Origin: Rossellomorea vietnamensis
GTDB lineage: Bacteria > Bacillota > Bacilli > Bacillales > Bacillaceae_B
Reading direction: 5' to 3'
DNA: 64,000 bases
Assembly (NCBI RefSeq): GCF_008180615.1
Contig: NZ_VTEH01000010.1
Coordinates: 58,874 to 122,873 of the forward strand
Part shown: positions 1 to 9,246 of the stretch, piece by piece
How positions within the stretch are numbered: position 1 is the first letter of the stretch
Layout of the letters: each line of letters opens with the position of its first letter
Notes under the pieces: generated by a model
What the model saw: the letters and a program-made list of their open reading frames with translations, nothing else
Databases searched by the model: none
Told to the model about the DNA's origin: nothing
Translations under genes and position numbers: made by a program

Positions 1-47
1 CCAAAAGGGTGCAGGGGGTAAACCCTCAATAAAAAGAGGTGACAGCC

Positions 48-494
48 ATGGCTTTCGATTATGATTTAGATTTTGATAACATCGATTTTCGTAAGAACCC
101 TGAACTATACAGAGTTGGCAGGGGAGAACAAGGGGTGCTGATGGTGGAACCTTATAAAAGTGAAATCCTGCAGCATTGGCGATTTAAGACCCCGGAAATC
201 GCAAAGGAGTCCTCTGATAGAATTTATGAGATGTTTCTTGATTATAAGGAGAAAGAAGATTTTGTCGGCATGGACATGGCGAGGAAATTCCTGCAGATGG
301 GCTATACAAGGGCCCGCCGGTACACGAATTACAAAGGCGGAAAAAAATATGATGAGAACGGTGATGTAAAGGAAAGGCAGAATGATCCGGAGAAGGCAGA
401 ATCAGCGGCCATCTTTATGGAGAAATGGAAGCTGGCCAGGGAGGATAAAGGTTATCTTAAGCGGAAAAAAGAGCATCAGAAGAAGTATGGCTAA
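48..494 (+). CDS. DUF4385 family protein
   Basis: A 148-aa soluble protein that I recognise as the DUF4385 family by its conserved N-terminal block (FRKNPELYRVGRGEQGVL), the LMVEPYKSEILQHWRFKTPE stretch and the central GMDMARKFLQMGYTRARRY helix. No biochemical function is established that I know of, and none is inferred here. The C-terminus is lysine rich. I chose ATG 48 because AAGAGGTGA at 34-42 lies about 6 bases upstream; the GTG at 39 falls inside that ribosome binding site. There is no visible operon partner downstream, where a repeat-bearing gap follows. Confidence 0.85.
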   Translation: MAFDYDLDFDNIDFRKNPELYRVGRGEQGVLMVEPYKSEILQHWRFKTPEIAKESSDRIYEMFLDYKEKEDFVGMDMARKFLQMGYTRARRYTNYKGGKKYDENGDVKERQNDPEKAESAAIFMEKWKLAREDKGYLKRKKEHQKKYG

Positions 495-649
495 GGTAAA
501 AGCAGGAAGGCCCTAAGCGTTCACTACAGACCTAATAAGGATAAAATGAATTGTTGTCTTTAGCTGCACCCTGTTAGGCAGGGGTTATTAAATAATGAAT
601 GAGCTATGGAGTGCGAGATAAGATATCGTGCTTCTTTTTTTTATGTAAA

Positions 650-790
650 GGCTGATTTGGCATACATTGTTGCTTTCGGAAAAATCCCAAGACTTTCCTC
701 TCTAATTGGAGGGTGTAGCCCTTATCTTCTTACTTACGGCGATATCTACGTATTTCATGCTGAATAGCCGCAAAGTTTACGAAAAGAGCC
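650..790. mobile_element. MITE-like element with 8-bp target duplication
   Basis: A 141-bp non-coding element starting GGCTG and ending GAGCC, with imperfect terminal inverted repeats (GGCT..TTGTTGCTTTCG against the complement of AATAGCCGCAAAGTTTACG). It is flanked on both sides by the identical octamer TATGTAAA (642-649 and 791-798), as expected for a target-site duplication. ISL3-family elements make 8-bp duplications and have ends starting GGCTCTTT, so ISL3-type mobilisation is inferred. Related copies occur at 10737, 13253, 15610, 34819, 36543, 45482 and 50148. It occupies most of the gap between 495 and 934, in which I see no gene. Confidence 0.7.
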
Positions 791-934
791 TATGTAAAAG
801 AACCAGCACTCGAGACAGTAGAGAAATTTATAAAATGGAAAAATTAACAAACAATACTGTTGAAAATTGCTATAATGATTCTTAACAGCAGTGTTTAAAC
901 TTTAATTTTTATAGAGAGCAAAGGGGAGCGGGGA

Positions 935-1405
935 ATGGCTGAAATGAATGAAAACCCAATGGTTTTGAACGATGAGAAGAAGCCAAAGATCAAGATGGAA
1001 AGAAAAGAAGGGGAACCCACTGCCGCTTTTAAAGGAGCAAGCTGGGCAGCATTGACGGCAGGTGTATCAGCCTACTTGATTGGCCTGTTCAATGCAGGGA
1101 TGGAACTGAATGAGAAAGGGTACTACTTTGCTGTATTGGTATTTGGACTGTATGCAGCTGTCTCGCTTCAGAAAGCAGTAAGGGACAAAGAAGAGGATAT
1201 TCCTGTTTCAGGTATCTATTACGGCCTCAGTTGGTTTGCAGTAATTGTAGCCATATCCTTGATGGCAATCGGGCTTTATAACGCCGGAAGTATCATTTTA
1301 AGTGAAAAAGGATTTTATGCCATGTCATTTGTTCTTAGTTTGTTTGCGGCCATCACCATTCAGAAAAATATCCGGGATACGCAGGTGGCAAGGGATAGAG
1401 ATTAA
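935..1405 (+). CDS. YiaA/YiaB-type inner membrane protein
   Basis: A 156-aa membrane protein with a hydrophilic, charged N-terminus of about 35 residues, then two copies of the two-helix YiaAB domain (roughly residues 36-85 and 95-150). Each copy ends in a similar motif (AVSLQKAVRD and AITIQKNIRD), which shows an internal duplication. Four transmembrane helices are expected. The function is unknown; the family is named after E. coli YiaA and YiaB. The start has a clear ribosome binding site (AAAGGGGAG, 919-927). It looks monocistronic, with its own promoterless gap upstream and a good terminator just downstream. Confidence 0.85.
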   Translation: MAEMNENPMVLNDEKKPKIKMERKEGEPTAAFKGASWAALTAGVSAYLIGLFNAGMELNEKGYYFAVLVFGLYAAVSLQKAVRDKEEDIPVSGIYYGLSWFAVIVAISLMAIGLYNAGSIILSEKGFYAMSFVLSLFAAITIQKNIRDTQVARDRD

Positions 1406-1428
1406 TCATTTGGGAAATAGAATCCTGG

Positions 1429-1460
1429 AAAACCCCACCTTTCAAGAGTGGGGTTTTCTT
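1429..1460 (+). terminator. Rho-independent terminator of the YiaA-type gene
   Basis: A hairpin with AAAACCCCAC pairing to GTGGGGTTTT around a 9-base loop, ending in a T-rich tail, 24 bases after the stop codon. Confidence 0.85.
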
Positions 1461-1776
1461 GTGTGGTAACAAAATAGTAAACTGCAGCAAAAACTCTTAA
1501 ACTTTAAAGTGTTTTTCAGTAACTACCGTTATTGCTACACAAACATTAGATGCCTGATTTTAGAATCTACTTTTTATTTACACAGAAAAAGTCGACTTTT
1601 CTTTGAAAAGCAATGAATATGTTGCTCTCTTTACTTAATAGCTTTAGAATCCTTTTATCCTTTTTGAACATTGCCAGCAGGCGCTGGAAAGGATCCTCCT
1701 CCATTTTCAAAGTAAAGATGCTGATCATGGCAGTGACCGGTGGCAATTATCAATGTGGTTCAGTATGTTGGGTAGT

Positions 1777-1966
1777 AAATAGAGGAAAAAAGTTCCCTTA
1801 TTTACTAAAAAACATTGAAAAAAGCTAAAATAGTGGAATAAGTTTCCCTTATTTAACTTATTACACAAAAAAAAGTACTTTTCGGTTCAAATAAGAGAAG
1901 AAAGTTCCTCTATTTATCCCAAAATGATCTTGAGTTTTAAATTAAGGGAAAAAAGTTCCCTTATTC
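1777..1966. repeat. Array of four AAATAAGGGAA-type inverted repeats, about 52-bp period
   Basis: Four imperfect palindromes of about 27 bp (arms AAATAAGGGAA and TTCCCTTATTT) begin at 1777, 1828, 1889 and 1939, so the spacing is 51, 61 and 50 bp. The stretch between 1461 and 2163 holds no credible gene: short open frames here consist of the repeats themselves. The same palindrome family occurs at 20409-20602 with spacing 52, 61 and 52. Confidence 0.8.
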
Positions 1967-2163
1967 TTGCCGCTGGGCACTTAATTAAGGAACTAACAGG
2001 CGCTTTCCCTAAGATTAGGCACCCGCCCATAGGAGCCGGGTATTTTGAATGGAAACCAACACTCTTCCAAAATACCGGAAAAGGAAAAGGTACATTTCAG
2101 CAATTTTAAATCTTTGTTGGACTTTTCCAGAGACCTCATCAAAGGACCGGTTCCCTGATTACC

Positions 2164-2637
2164 CTATGAACCCACTCGCTCCCTGGCAGTATTTCTTCCT
2201 GCCCCAATCCGTGTATGACCCTTGGCCTTCCCTAGGCCATACCGAGGCATATTCCCAAAAATGGATTCATAGTTTCCTTTCTTTACTTGATAGGTTTCAT
2301 GAAAAATACCAACAGCTCCATTGCTTCCAATCTTTTTATTGAAGTTTTTCCAGGCAGCCAAGTGTTTGTCATAATGTGCATAAGCCAGGAGGTCGTCCAT
2401 CGAACGCCAGTATTGAATCATGGCAGTGGTCCTGAGTCCGAAGTAGCTTTCCATGGATAAAAAACCGAGTTCATCTTTATGGGAATAAAGCTCCTGAATC
2501 ATACCAGGCATTGCTTTTACTACAGGCGCCCATTTATGAATCGCCCAAGGTTTATTGATTCGCATCCCTATTATGAATACAACAATGTCCTCACTGTTAT
2601 CGGCCGTATAGCGTCCATTGAGTATCGGATTTCCCAT
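2164..2637 (-). CDS. DUF4188 domain-containing protein
   Basis: A 157-aa protein of the DUF4188 family, a small ferredoxin-like (monooxygenase/ABM-like) fold group. It shows the family's VVFIIGMRINKPWAIHKW segment near residue 20, the SMESYFGLRTTAMIQYWRS core, and the C-terminal GTYE-like FHETYQVKKGNYESIFGNMP block. The activity is unproven. Its ATG overlaps the stop codon of the upstream PadR regulator by one base (TAATG), so the two are translationally coupled and probably form one autoregulated unit. No other partner is visible. Confidence 0.85.
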   Translation of the reverse strand: MGNPILNGRYTADNSEDIVVFIIGMRINKPWAIHKWAPVVKAMPGMIQELYSHKDELGFLSMESYFGLRTTAMIQYWRSMDDLLAYAHYDKHLAAWKNFNKKIGSNGAVGIFHETYQVKKGNYESIFGNMPRYGLGKAKGHTRIGAGRNTARERVGS

Positions 2638-3194
2638 TACAAATCCTCCATTTCTTCAAACTTACTCAAAGTAGATTCACACCATTCCACACCAGCTTTT
2701 GTTACTCTCTTGCCGTAATCCAATGTAAACAGCCAATAGGCTGCATCTCCATCAAGGGAATGGTTGGCGGTAATGGATTGTTCAATAGTTATATAGGTTT
2801 GGCAGCGTTTTTCTAAATCCCGCTTATAATTGTGCAGGAGTACGAGGGTCTTTTCTTTTGACTGGTGCTGGCCGAAAAATAACTTAAGCAAAATTTCGTT
2901 TCGCTCAACGGGCAATTGTTCAATAGGTTCCTCCAGCCAGTTCTTTAAGGTTTCTTTGCCTTTCTGAGTAAGGTAGTATTCATTTTTGTCTCTTTTACCC
3001 GGTGTCGAAGACTCTTTGATTTCCGCCAGGTCTTCTTCAACAATAAGCTTCAGTGCAGGATATATCTGGCCATAACTGATCTTCCAGAAATGGCTTAAGC
3101 TGTTATCAATCAGCTGCTTAATGGCATACCCCGATTTACAGTCTGTCGTCAGAATTCCTAAAATAGCGTACGTTGTATCATTGTATTTTTTCAT
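2637..3194 (-). CDS. PadR family transcriptional regulator
   Basis: A 185-aa repressor-type DNA-binding protein. The N-terminal PadR winged helix (residues 1-85) shows the typical YAILGILTTDCKSGYAIKQL helix, the FWKISYGQIYPALKLIVEEDL recognition region and the KRDKNEYYLTQKG wing. The C-terminal half (LKLFFGQH...) is the Vir-type dimerisation helix domain. The upstream in-frame codons to 3263 lack a ribosome binding site and would run through the operator, so I start at ATG 3194. PadR proteins usually repress their own operon and respond to small phenolic or drug ligands; the ligand here is unknown. It is coupled to the DUF4188 gene. Confidence 0.9.
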   Translation of the reverse strand: MKKYNDTTYAILGILTTDCKSGYAIKQLIDNSLSHFWKISYGQIYPALKLIVEEDLAEIKESSTPGKRDKNEYYLTQKGKETLKNWLEEPIEQLPVERNEILLKLFFGQHQSKEKTLVLLHNYKRDLEKRCQTYITIEQSITANHSLDGDAAYWLFTLDYGKRVTKAGVEWCESTLSKFEEMEDL

Positions 3195-3206
3195 AACGAT
3201 CCACCT

Positions 3207-3232
3207 ATCTAAAAGATATGTATCATTTAGAT
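3207..3232. promoter_or_regulatory. Candidate PadR operator over the padR promoter
   Basis: A 26-bp inverted repeat, ATCTAAAAGATAT followed by GTATCATTTAGAT, with 11 of 13 arm positions matching. It lies 12 bases upstream of the padR start. On the minus strand a TATAAT -10 (3237-3242) sits immediately upstream, so bound repressor would cover the transcription start. Autoregulation by the adjacent PadR protein is inferred. Confidence 0.65.
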
Positions 3233-3382
3233 ATATATTATAGGGAAGATTCTCGAAATGCAAATTGGATTTCGGAATAATGAAATTATGCAGGTTATCT
3301 AAGTCAGGAATTGCTCAAATAATCCAGAAGAATATTGATTCTGGAAAGTGGTCTGACAATTATTGTGGGAAATTTAATTTGT

Positions 3383-3442
3383 AGGTCGCTGAACGCCCGC
3401 TTCTGCTTTTGCTGTACCGCCCGCCCCGCAGAGTTGTGCACC
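3383..3442. repeat. Fragment of a dispersed GC-rich repeat
   Basis: This stretch is the reverse complement of a block at 5335-5400 (CTGCGGGGCGGGCGGT..AAAAGC.GAAGCGG.CGTTCAGCGAC). It is markedly richer in G+C than its surroundings. Nothing else recognisable lies between 3264 and the mqo start. Confidence 0.65.
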
Positions 3443-3682
3443 TGGAAAGGAAACAACATATTCAACAGCCGCACTCTTTGTCAAATCACTCTTTGCTCTC
3501 CAACTATAAAGATACAGCTTTTTACAATCGGCCGGAAATAGTCTATAATTATCAGATAACCACTGTTATTTTAATTCTGGAAATTATTTAAATATACTAT
3601 AAATAAAGTTATAATTGATCTAAAGACTTCCAAGCAGGAATGCCTGCTCTACTATACAAATATAGGGATAAGGATGGGTATT

Positions 3683-5221
3683 ATGAGCAACCTACAGACG
3701 AAAACAGACGTTATTTTGATTGGTGCCGGAGTCATGAGTGCAACTTTGGGTTCTATATTGAAAGAATTAGCTCCCCAATGGAATATCAAGGTATTTGAGA
3801 AGCTGGATAGTGCGGGGGAAGAAAGCTCGAATGAATGGAATAATGCCGGGACAGGCCATGCGGCATTGTGTGAGCTGAATTATACGACTGAAAAGCCGGA
3901 CGGCTCTATTGATATCACAAAGGCTGTCAAGGTCAATGAGCAGTTCCAGGTTTCAAAGCAGTTTTGGTCTTTTCTTGTAAACAATGACCTGATTAGCAAT
4001 CCTGAAGATTTCATCATGCCGATTCCTCATATGAGCATGGTTCAAGGGGAAAGCAACATTAATTTTTTAAAAAATAGATTTAAAGCGCTTTCAACTAATC
4101 CGTTATTTGAGGGGATGGAATTCTCCGAAGATCCGGAAAAGCTGAAGGAGTGGATTCCGCTTATCATGAACGGCCGTAAGTCGGGTGAACCAATTGCGGC
4201 GACCAAGATTGATTCAGGAACGGATGTGAACTTCGGGGCGCTGACCCGCATGCTGTTTGATCACTTAAAGACTAAAGATGTAGAGATCAATTACAAGCAC
4301 AGTGTGGAGGATTTTAAGCGTACTGGCGACGGTTCTTGGGAAGTGAAAGTACACGATTTAGAAAACAAGAAGATAGAGTACCATAACGCCAAATTCGTTT
4401 TCATCGGCGGAGGAGGCGGAAGTCTGCCATTGCTTCAAAAAACAGGCATCCCTGAGTCCAAGCAGATTGGCGGATTTCCTGTAAGCGGGCTTTTCCTGGT
4501 ATGCAACAAGCCGGAAATCGCAGCACTTCATCATGGGAAGGTGTACGGTAAGGCTAAGGTAGGGGCTCCTCCAATGTCTGTACCGCATTTAGATACTCGG
4601 TATATCGACAACAAAAAATCCCTGCTGTTTGGACCGTTTGCCGGCTTCTCGCCAAAATTTTTGAAAACGGGTTCAAATTTAGATTTAATCGGTTCTGTAA
4701 AGCCGAATAATGTCCTTACGATGCTGGCAGCAGGAGCGAAAGAGATGTCATTGACAAAATACCTGATTCAGCAGGTCATGCTGTCTCATGAAAAGCGCAT
4801 GGATGAATTGCGTGAGTTCATTCCCAATGCAAAGTCAGAGGACTGGGATATCGTCGTTGCAGGCCAGCGTGTGCAGGTAATCAAGGATACCGACACAGGC
4901 AAAGGAACTCTTCAATTTGGTACGGAAGTTGTCAGCGCGGCAGATGGTTCAATCGCAGCATTGCTGGGTGCATCTCCGGGTGCTTCCACTGCCGTCAACG
5001 TCATGCTTGAGTTATTGGGCAGATGCTTCCCGCAGCATATGGAAAAGTGGGAGCCGAAAATTAAAGAGATGATTCCTTCTTATGGACTGCTGCTTTCTGA
5101 AAACCCTGAGCTTTTCCGGGAAATTCATGAGTCTACTGCGGAGACACTTGGTCTTAACAACAAAAAAAGCTCTTTAGTTAAATCCTTGGATAAAGAGACT
5201 ATTGAAAAAGTGACAAGTTGA
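3683..5221 (+). CDS. mqo: Malate:quinone oxidoreductase
   Basis: A 512-aa FAD-dependent peripheral membrane enzyme that oxidises malate to oxaloacetate and passes electrons to quinone, a bypass of NAD-dependent malate dehydrogenase in the TCA cycle. The N-terminal FAD-binding fold is clear ([14 protein letters not shown] at about residue 10), followed by the family blocks [19 protein letters not shown] and [13 protein letters not shown], and the C-terminal [15 protein letters not shown]. The length is normal for Mqo (about 500 aa). I use ATG 3683 because AAGGA at 3670-3674 gives proper spacing; ATG 3674 overlaps it. It appears monocistronic. Confidence 0.95.
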   Translation: MSNLQTKTDVILIGAGVMSATLGSILKELAPQWNIKVFEKLDSAGEESSNEWNNAGTGHAALCELNYTTEKPDGSIDITKAVKVNEQFQVSKQFWSFLVNNDLISNPEDFIMPIPHMSMVQGESNINFLKNRFKALSTNPLFEGMEFSEDPEKLKEWIPLIMNGRKSGEPIAATKIDSGTDVNFGALTRMLFDHLKTKDVEINYKHSVEDFKRTGDGSWEVKVHDLENKKIEYHNAKFVFIGGGGGSLPLLQKTGIPESKQIGGFPVSGLFLVCNKPEIAALHHGKVYGKAKVGAPPMSVPHLDTRYIDNKKSLLFGPFAGFSPKFLKTGSNLDLIGSVKPNNVLTMLAAGAKEMSLTKYLIQQVMLSHEKRMDELREFIPNAKSEDWDIVVAGQRVQVIKDTDTGKGTLQFGTEVVSAADGSIAALLGASPGASTAVNVMLELLGRCFPQHMEKWEPKIKEMIPSYGLLLSENPELFREIHESTAETLGLNNKKSSLVKSLDKETIEKVTS

Positions 5222-5236
5222 TTGAATAGAGGCGGG

Positions 5237-5275
5237 AACCTTCAAGCTGCAGGAGAGCTGAAGGTTTCTTTTTTT
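5237..5275 (+). terminator. Terminator of mqo
   Basis: The stem AACCTTCAAGCT pairs with AGCTGAAGGTTT and is followed by a T-rich run, 16 bases after the mqo stop codon. Confidence 0.85.
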
Positions 5276-5860
5276 GCAGGCTGTTTTTTCGCAAAGATTG
5301 TGGCTGCTTCAAACGAAATGGATTTCCGCTCCAGGCGAACGACTCCGCGGGGCGGGCGGTGAAGTAAAAGCGGAAGCGGCCGTTCAGCGACGTACAGATT
5401 TTAGGGCTCTCGTATGAGATAAAGGAATCACGAAGAGCGAAGCGATTCGATGATGACTTATCTTTATAAAGTGGAAAGGCCCCGCTCAGCGGCGTACGGA
5501 CTGGACTGACTCCGCATGAGATAAAGGAAACACAACGAACGTAGTGAGTTGATGTTGACTTATCGCAAGGAGGAGGCAGGGAAGTACGCTAGCCGTTGGG
5601 GCCTTGCAGCTAGATTAGCAAGGAGAGAGACCGAAATCTGCTAGTCGCTGGCCGCTGGAGCTGGATGAGCCTCCTCGGCTGCGCCTGCATAAAATGTAGA
5701 AGCGCCCTGAACAGCCCCGACAGGCAAATAACCCGAGGGGCTGGGCGCTGGCACTGGATTGGGGGTCTCACCTGTCCCGCTAGTCCCGCAGGAGATCGTA
5801 CGCCTGCAGCGAAGATCCTCCTTCTTAAAGGGGGGGGAAGGTAAATTCTCATTTTAAGTC
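5274..5860. repeat. Composite block of dispersed repeats
   Basis: The gap between mqo and the cyclase gene holds no gene. It begins with a MITE-type end (GGCTGTTTTTTCGCAAAG, about 5279), continues into a GC-rich repeat (TGGATTTCCGCTCCAGG, about 5319), then a unit resembling 19885-20040 (GGAAAGGCCCCGCTCAGCGG, about 5473). It ends with a unit carrying GCCCCGACAGGCAAAT and CCCGAGGGGCTGGGCGCTGG (5705-5760). The first junction, MITE end then GC-rich repeat, recurs at 63647-63735. Confidence 0.75.
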
Positions 5861-6073
5861 AGCAATTAACCAATAATAGACTATTTTATAGACTGTTTTC
5901 GCATTTTTTTCTTTCGACAGTATCCGCCTCCTGATACTAAGATTTTTCTCTTTTTCACCTCTCCGTTATCTTATCTAGTATATTACTCCCCGGATAATTT
6001 TAATGAAACATCCCCTTTCAATTCCAGATGTGCTAAATTTAAATAAAATGCTATTAAAAAGAGGTCCTTGACA

Positions 6074-7645
6074 GTGAATTCTGAAGTAACAGCTTATATT
6101 ACTTTGATATGTACTTCCAGTGTACTCAGCCTATATTTAAGTTTCTTTGTATATTCCAGGCGCCTTCACTATAAAAATATTGCACCTTTATTTATTCTTC
6201 ACACCATGTTCAACTTTATTTATTGCGTAGGGTCAGCCTTTGTTCTGCTATCTTCCTCGCTTCCAGAAATCAAGTTTTGGACTATTGTTTTATATGCAGG
6301 GATGCCTTTTTCTCCTGCTCTCGGGCTGATGTTTATCATGCGCTATTTGGGGATGAAGCTGACTGCTGCAAGGTTGGCGGCACTTCTTACAATCCCTTTT
6401 ATTAGCTTAATCATGGTCGCCACAAACGATTTTCATCATCTTCATTACAAAATATATGAAATTGATGCTGAATTAGGAGCACCTTTTGTGCACCAGGAAA
6501 TCGGGCAGTGGTATGTAATACACGGGCTGTACACATTCGGCAGCCTATTTGCGGCATTGCTCCTGTTACTTTCCCGCTGGAAGGAAACGGCTAAAGCTTA
6601 CCGGCCGCAATTGATTTCACTTATTTTCGCTCAACTTGTTCCGATTATTACTGCTTTTATTTATTTAATCGGCATCACCCCAACGGGCATTGACCCCGTG
6701 CCAATGGTCCTGTGGGTGACGTCCCTTTGCTATTTTTGGTCTATCAGTACATCCCGGATGTTTACCCTTATGCCAATTGCGAAAGATGCCATCTTTCAAA
6801 GTATTAATGATGGAGTAGTGGTGCTGGATGAATCTCAAAGATTAATCGAGTTCAATCAGGCTTCACAAGAAATGTTTCCCGGCTTGTCTAAAGATATGCT
6901 TGGAATCGAATTCTTAAGAATTTGGGAAAATTTTTCGGGACAAGCCTTTCCATATGAATTTAATACAGGCTCTTTTCAACAAGAATTACAGTTTACAGTT
7001 GATGGCCCCTTGGATAGGGCCTTCCAAGTACGAGTTTCCCAGCTTCATCAGGCTCATCAGAAGAATGGCATTTTAATCATATTTACTGATATTACTGAGG
7101 TTAAGCAGCTGCAGATGAAGTTAGAGCACCTGGCTTATCATGATGAGCTCACTCAAGTGTATAACCGCCGTGCATTCTTCACACAATGTAAACGAGCATA
7201 TAAGGAGTCACAGAAGGACTCTTCCCCGTTTACCGTGATTATCATGGATATTGATCATTTTAAAAGCGTAAATGATACTTATGGCCATAATGTTGGAGAT
7301 CAATTGCTGGTACATGTCGTCAAATCCTGTCAATCACAGTTGAAGAAAGAAGATCTCTTTGCCCGCTACGGCGGGGAGGAATTTGTTCTTGCGCTGAAAG
7401 GGTATACTTGTCAGGAAGCGGAGTCGCTGGCTGAGCGGATAAGGCTTTATCTGGAGACAGAACCGTTCAAGGTAAAGGATATCAATATTGTGGCCACTAT
7501 GAGTTTCGGGGTGGCGGAAGCAGAGCCGGAAAATGCGGAAACACTTTTTGATCTTCTGAATAAAGCAGATAAAGCTTTATATTCTGCTAAAGCCGCAGGG
7601 CGGAACAGAGTTCAGGTTTATCATGAAGAAGAGATCCTCATTTGA
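6074..7645 (+). CDS. Membrane diguanylate cyclase (7TM-PAS-GGDEF)
   Basis: A 523-aa integral membrane protein. About seven hydrophobic helices in residues 1-225 form a histidine-kinase-type 7TM sensor module, followed by a PAS domain (about 235-345) and a C-terminal GGDEF domain (about 350-520). The signature is GGEEF at 433-437, preceded by the substrate-binding MDIDHFKSVNDTYGH motif, so it should be an active c-di-GMP synthase. The inhibitory I-site reads KKED instead of RxxD. GTG 6074 has AAGAGG 8-13 bases upstream; the TTG at 6068 is too close. The N-terminal sensor could detect a membrane or extracellular cue. A c-di-GMP riboswitch lies at 12161. Confidence 0.9.
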   Translation: MNSEVTAYITLICTSSVLSLYLSFFVYSRRLHYKNIAPLFILHTMFNFIYCVGSAFVLLSSSLPEIKFWTIVLYAGMPFSPALGLMFIMRYLGMKLTAARLAALLTIPFISLIMVATNDFHHLHYKIYEIDAELGAPFVHQEIGQWYVIHGLYTFGSLFAALLLLLSRWKETAKAYRPQLISLIFAQLVPIITAFIYLIGITPTGIDPVPMVLWVTSLCYFWSISTSRMFTLMPIAKDAIFQSINDGVVVLDESQRLIEFNQASQEMFPGLSKDMLGIEFLRIWENFSGQAFPYEFNTGSFQQELQFTVDGPLDRAFQVRVSQLHQAHQKNGILIIFTDITEVKQLQMKLEHLAYHDELTQVYNRRAFFTQCKRAYKESQKDSSPFTVIIMDIDHFKSVNDTYGHNVGDQLLVHVVKSCQSQLKKEDLFARYGGEEFVLALKGYTCQEAESLAERIRLYLETEPFKVKDINIVATMSFGVAEAEPENAETLFDLLNKADKALYSAKAAGRNRVQVYHEEEILI

Positions 7646-7666
7646 GGAAAAACTAAGAAGCCAGTT

Positions 7667-7700
7667 AAAAACCGCTTCCAGGATGCTGGAAGCGGTTTTT
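7667..7700. terminator. Bidirectional terminator between the cyclase and ahpF
   Basis: AAAAACCGCTTCCA pairs with TGGAAGCGGTTTTT; both strands end in a T run. It separates two convergent genes. Confidence 0.9.
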
Positions 7701-7703
7701 GTA

Positions 7704-9233
7704 TTAATTACGGATAAGGTAGTCAAACGCACCCAATGCGGCCGTTGCTCCTGATCCCATAGAGATAATGATTTGCTTGTAAGCACTGTCTGTACAGTCT
7801 CCTGCAGCAAACACTCCAGGGAGGGTAGTAGCACCCTGCTTATCGATGACGATCTCTCCCATACGGTTGCGGTCAAGGACATCGCCTAACCAATCCGTGT
7901 TAGGAACAAGGCCGATCTGAACGAATACACCCTCGAGATTGATGTGCTGTTCGGTTTCTGTATCACGTTCCACATAAGTGATTCCGTTCACCTTATCGGT
8001 ACCGGTAATCTCTTTTGTTTGCGCGTTCTTGATCACAGTTACATTCGGCAGGCTGTATAGGCGGTCTTGTAAGACAGCGTCCGCTTTCAGTTCAGCATTG
8101 AACTCAAGGACGGTTACGTGCTTAACAATCCCGGCAAGGTCAATCGCAGCTTCCACACCGGAGTTGCCGCCGCCGATGACGGCTACATGTTTGCCTTCGA
8201 ATAAAGGTCCGTCACAGTGAGGGCAGTAAGCTACCCCTTTATTCTTTAATTCATCTTCGCCTGGAACACCAACTTTTCGCCAGCGTGCACCAGTTGATAG
8301 AATAAGAGACTTACTTTTTAGAACAGCTCCATTTTCAAGCTCAAGCTCGATAAGGTCTTTCTTTTCAAGACGGCTTGCACGCTGCAGGTTCATGACATCA
8401 ATGCCGTAATCCTTCACATGCTCTTCCAAGCTTGCGACAAGCTTAGGGCCTTCTGTCTGCTTGACGCTGATGAAGTTCTCGATGCCCAGCGTGTCCATAA
8501 CTTGTCCACCGAAGCGCTCTGCAACGATACCTGTACGGATACCTTTACGGGCTGCATAAATGGCAGCACTGGCTCCTGCAGGGCCTCCTCCAACGACGAG
8601 AACATCATAAGGGTCCTTGCCAGAAAGCTCAGAAGCATCAGGACCGCCTCCCATTTTGCCAAGAATCTCTTCAAGGGACATACGTCCGCTTCCGAATTCT
8701 TCGCCATTCAGGAATACAGTTGGCACAGCCATGACTTCCTTGCTCTCTACTTCATCTTTGAAAGCAGCGCCGTCAATCATGGTATGAGTGACGCCTTCAT
8801 TGAAGATACTCATCAGGTTAAGTGCCTGTACGACATCAGGGCAGTTGTGGCAGCTCAAACTGATATAAGATTCGAAATGGTAATCGCCCTTTAGGTTCTT
8901 GACTTGGTCAAGAACACTTTGGTCTACTTTAGGAGCTCTTCCGCTCACTTGCAGAAGGGCAAGGACCAACGAAGTGAACTCATGACCGAGAGGGATACCG
9001 GCAAAGGTTACGCCGGTATCTTCTCCGATGCGGTTCACACTAAAGCTTGGTGTGCGATCGAGTTCAGTGTTTTCTACTTTAATGTGAGAGGACATTGTAG
9101 CCAGTTCATCTACTAAAACAAGCATGTCACGGGAAACTTCATCATCGCCCGCACTCACTTTAAGCAGAATGTCGCCCTCAAGTAATTCAAGATATTGGGC
9201 TAACTGTGCTTTGATATCTGCATCAAGTAACAT
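7704..9233 (-). CDS. ahpF: Alkyl hydroperoxide reductase subunit F
   Basis: A 509-aa NADH-dependent flavoprotein disulphide reductase that reduces AhpC. The N-terminal tandem thioredoxin-like domain (1-200) carries the redox pair C128-H-N-C131. The FAD site follows (VVGGGPAGASAA, about 213), then the second redox centre C337-P-H-C340, an NADH site (VIGGGNSGVEAA) and the C-terminal FAD block (GVFAAGDCTD). The length is typical. ATG 9233 follows TAAGGAGTTGG. It lies 13 bases after ahpC and is cotranscribed with it, so it is presumably derepressed by peroxide through PerR. Confidence 0.97.
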   Translation of the reverse strand: MLLDADIKAQLAQYLELLEGDILLKVSAGDDEVSRDMLVLVDELATMSSHIKVENTELDRTPSFSVNRIGEDTGVTFAGIPLGHEFTSLVLALLQVSGRAPKVDQSVLDQVKNLKGDYHFESYISLSCHNCPDVVQALNLMSIFNEGVTHTMIDGAAFKDEVESKEVMAVPTVFLNGEEFGSGRMSLEEILGKMGGGPDASELSGKDPYDVLVVGGGPAGASAAIYAARKGIRTGIVAERFGGQVMDTLGIENFISVKQTEGPKLVASLEEHVKDYGIDVMNLQRASRLEKKDLIELELENGAVLKSKSLILSTGARWRKVGVPGEDELKNKGVAYCPHCDGPLFEGKHVAVIGGGNSGVEAAIDLAGIVKHVTVLEFNAELKADAVLQDRLYSLPNVTVIKNAQTKEITGTDKVNGITYVERDTETEQHINLEGVFVQIGLVPNTDWLGDVLDRNRMGEIVIDKQGATTLPGVFAAGDCTDSAYKQIIISMGSGATAALGAFDYLIRN

Positions 9234-9246
9234 TTATTCCAACTCC

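Noticed and set aside
1613..1828. 71-residue open frame
   Set aside because: No ribosome binding site; it ends in the palindrome array.
4078..4094. cre-like site inside mqo (TTGAAAGCGCTTTAA on the minus strand)
   Set aside because: It misses one fixed position and lies 400 bases inside the gene, so it is weak evidence.
8418..8894. 158-residue plus-strand open frame
   Set aside because: It is antisense to ahpF and has a Cys-rich, unlikely composition.
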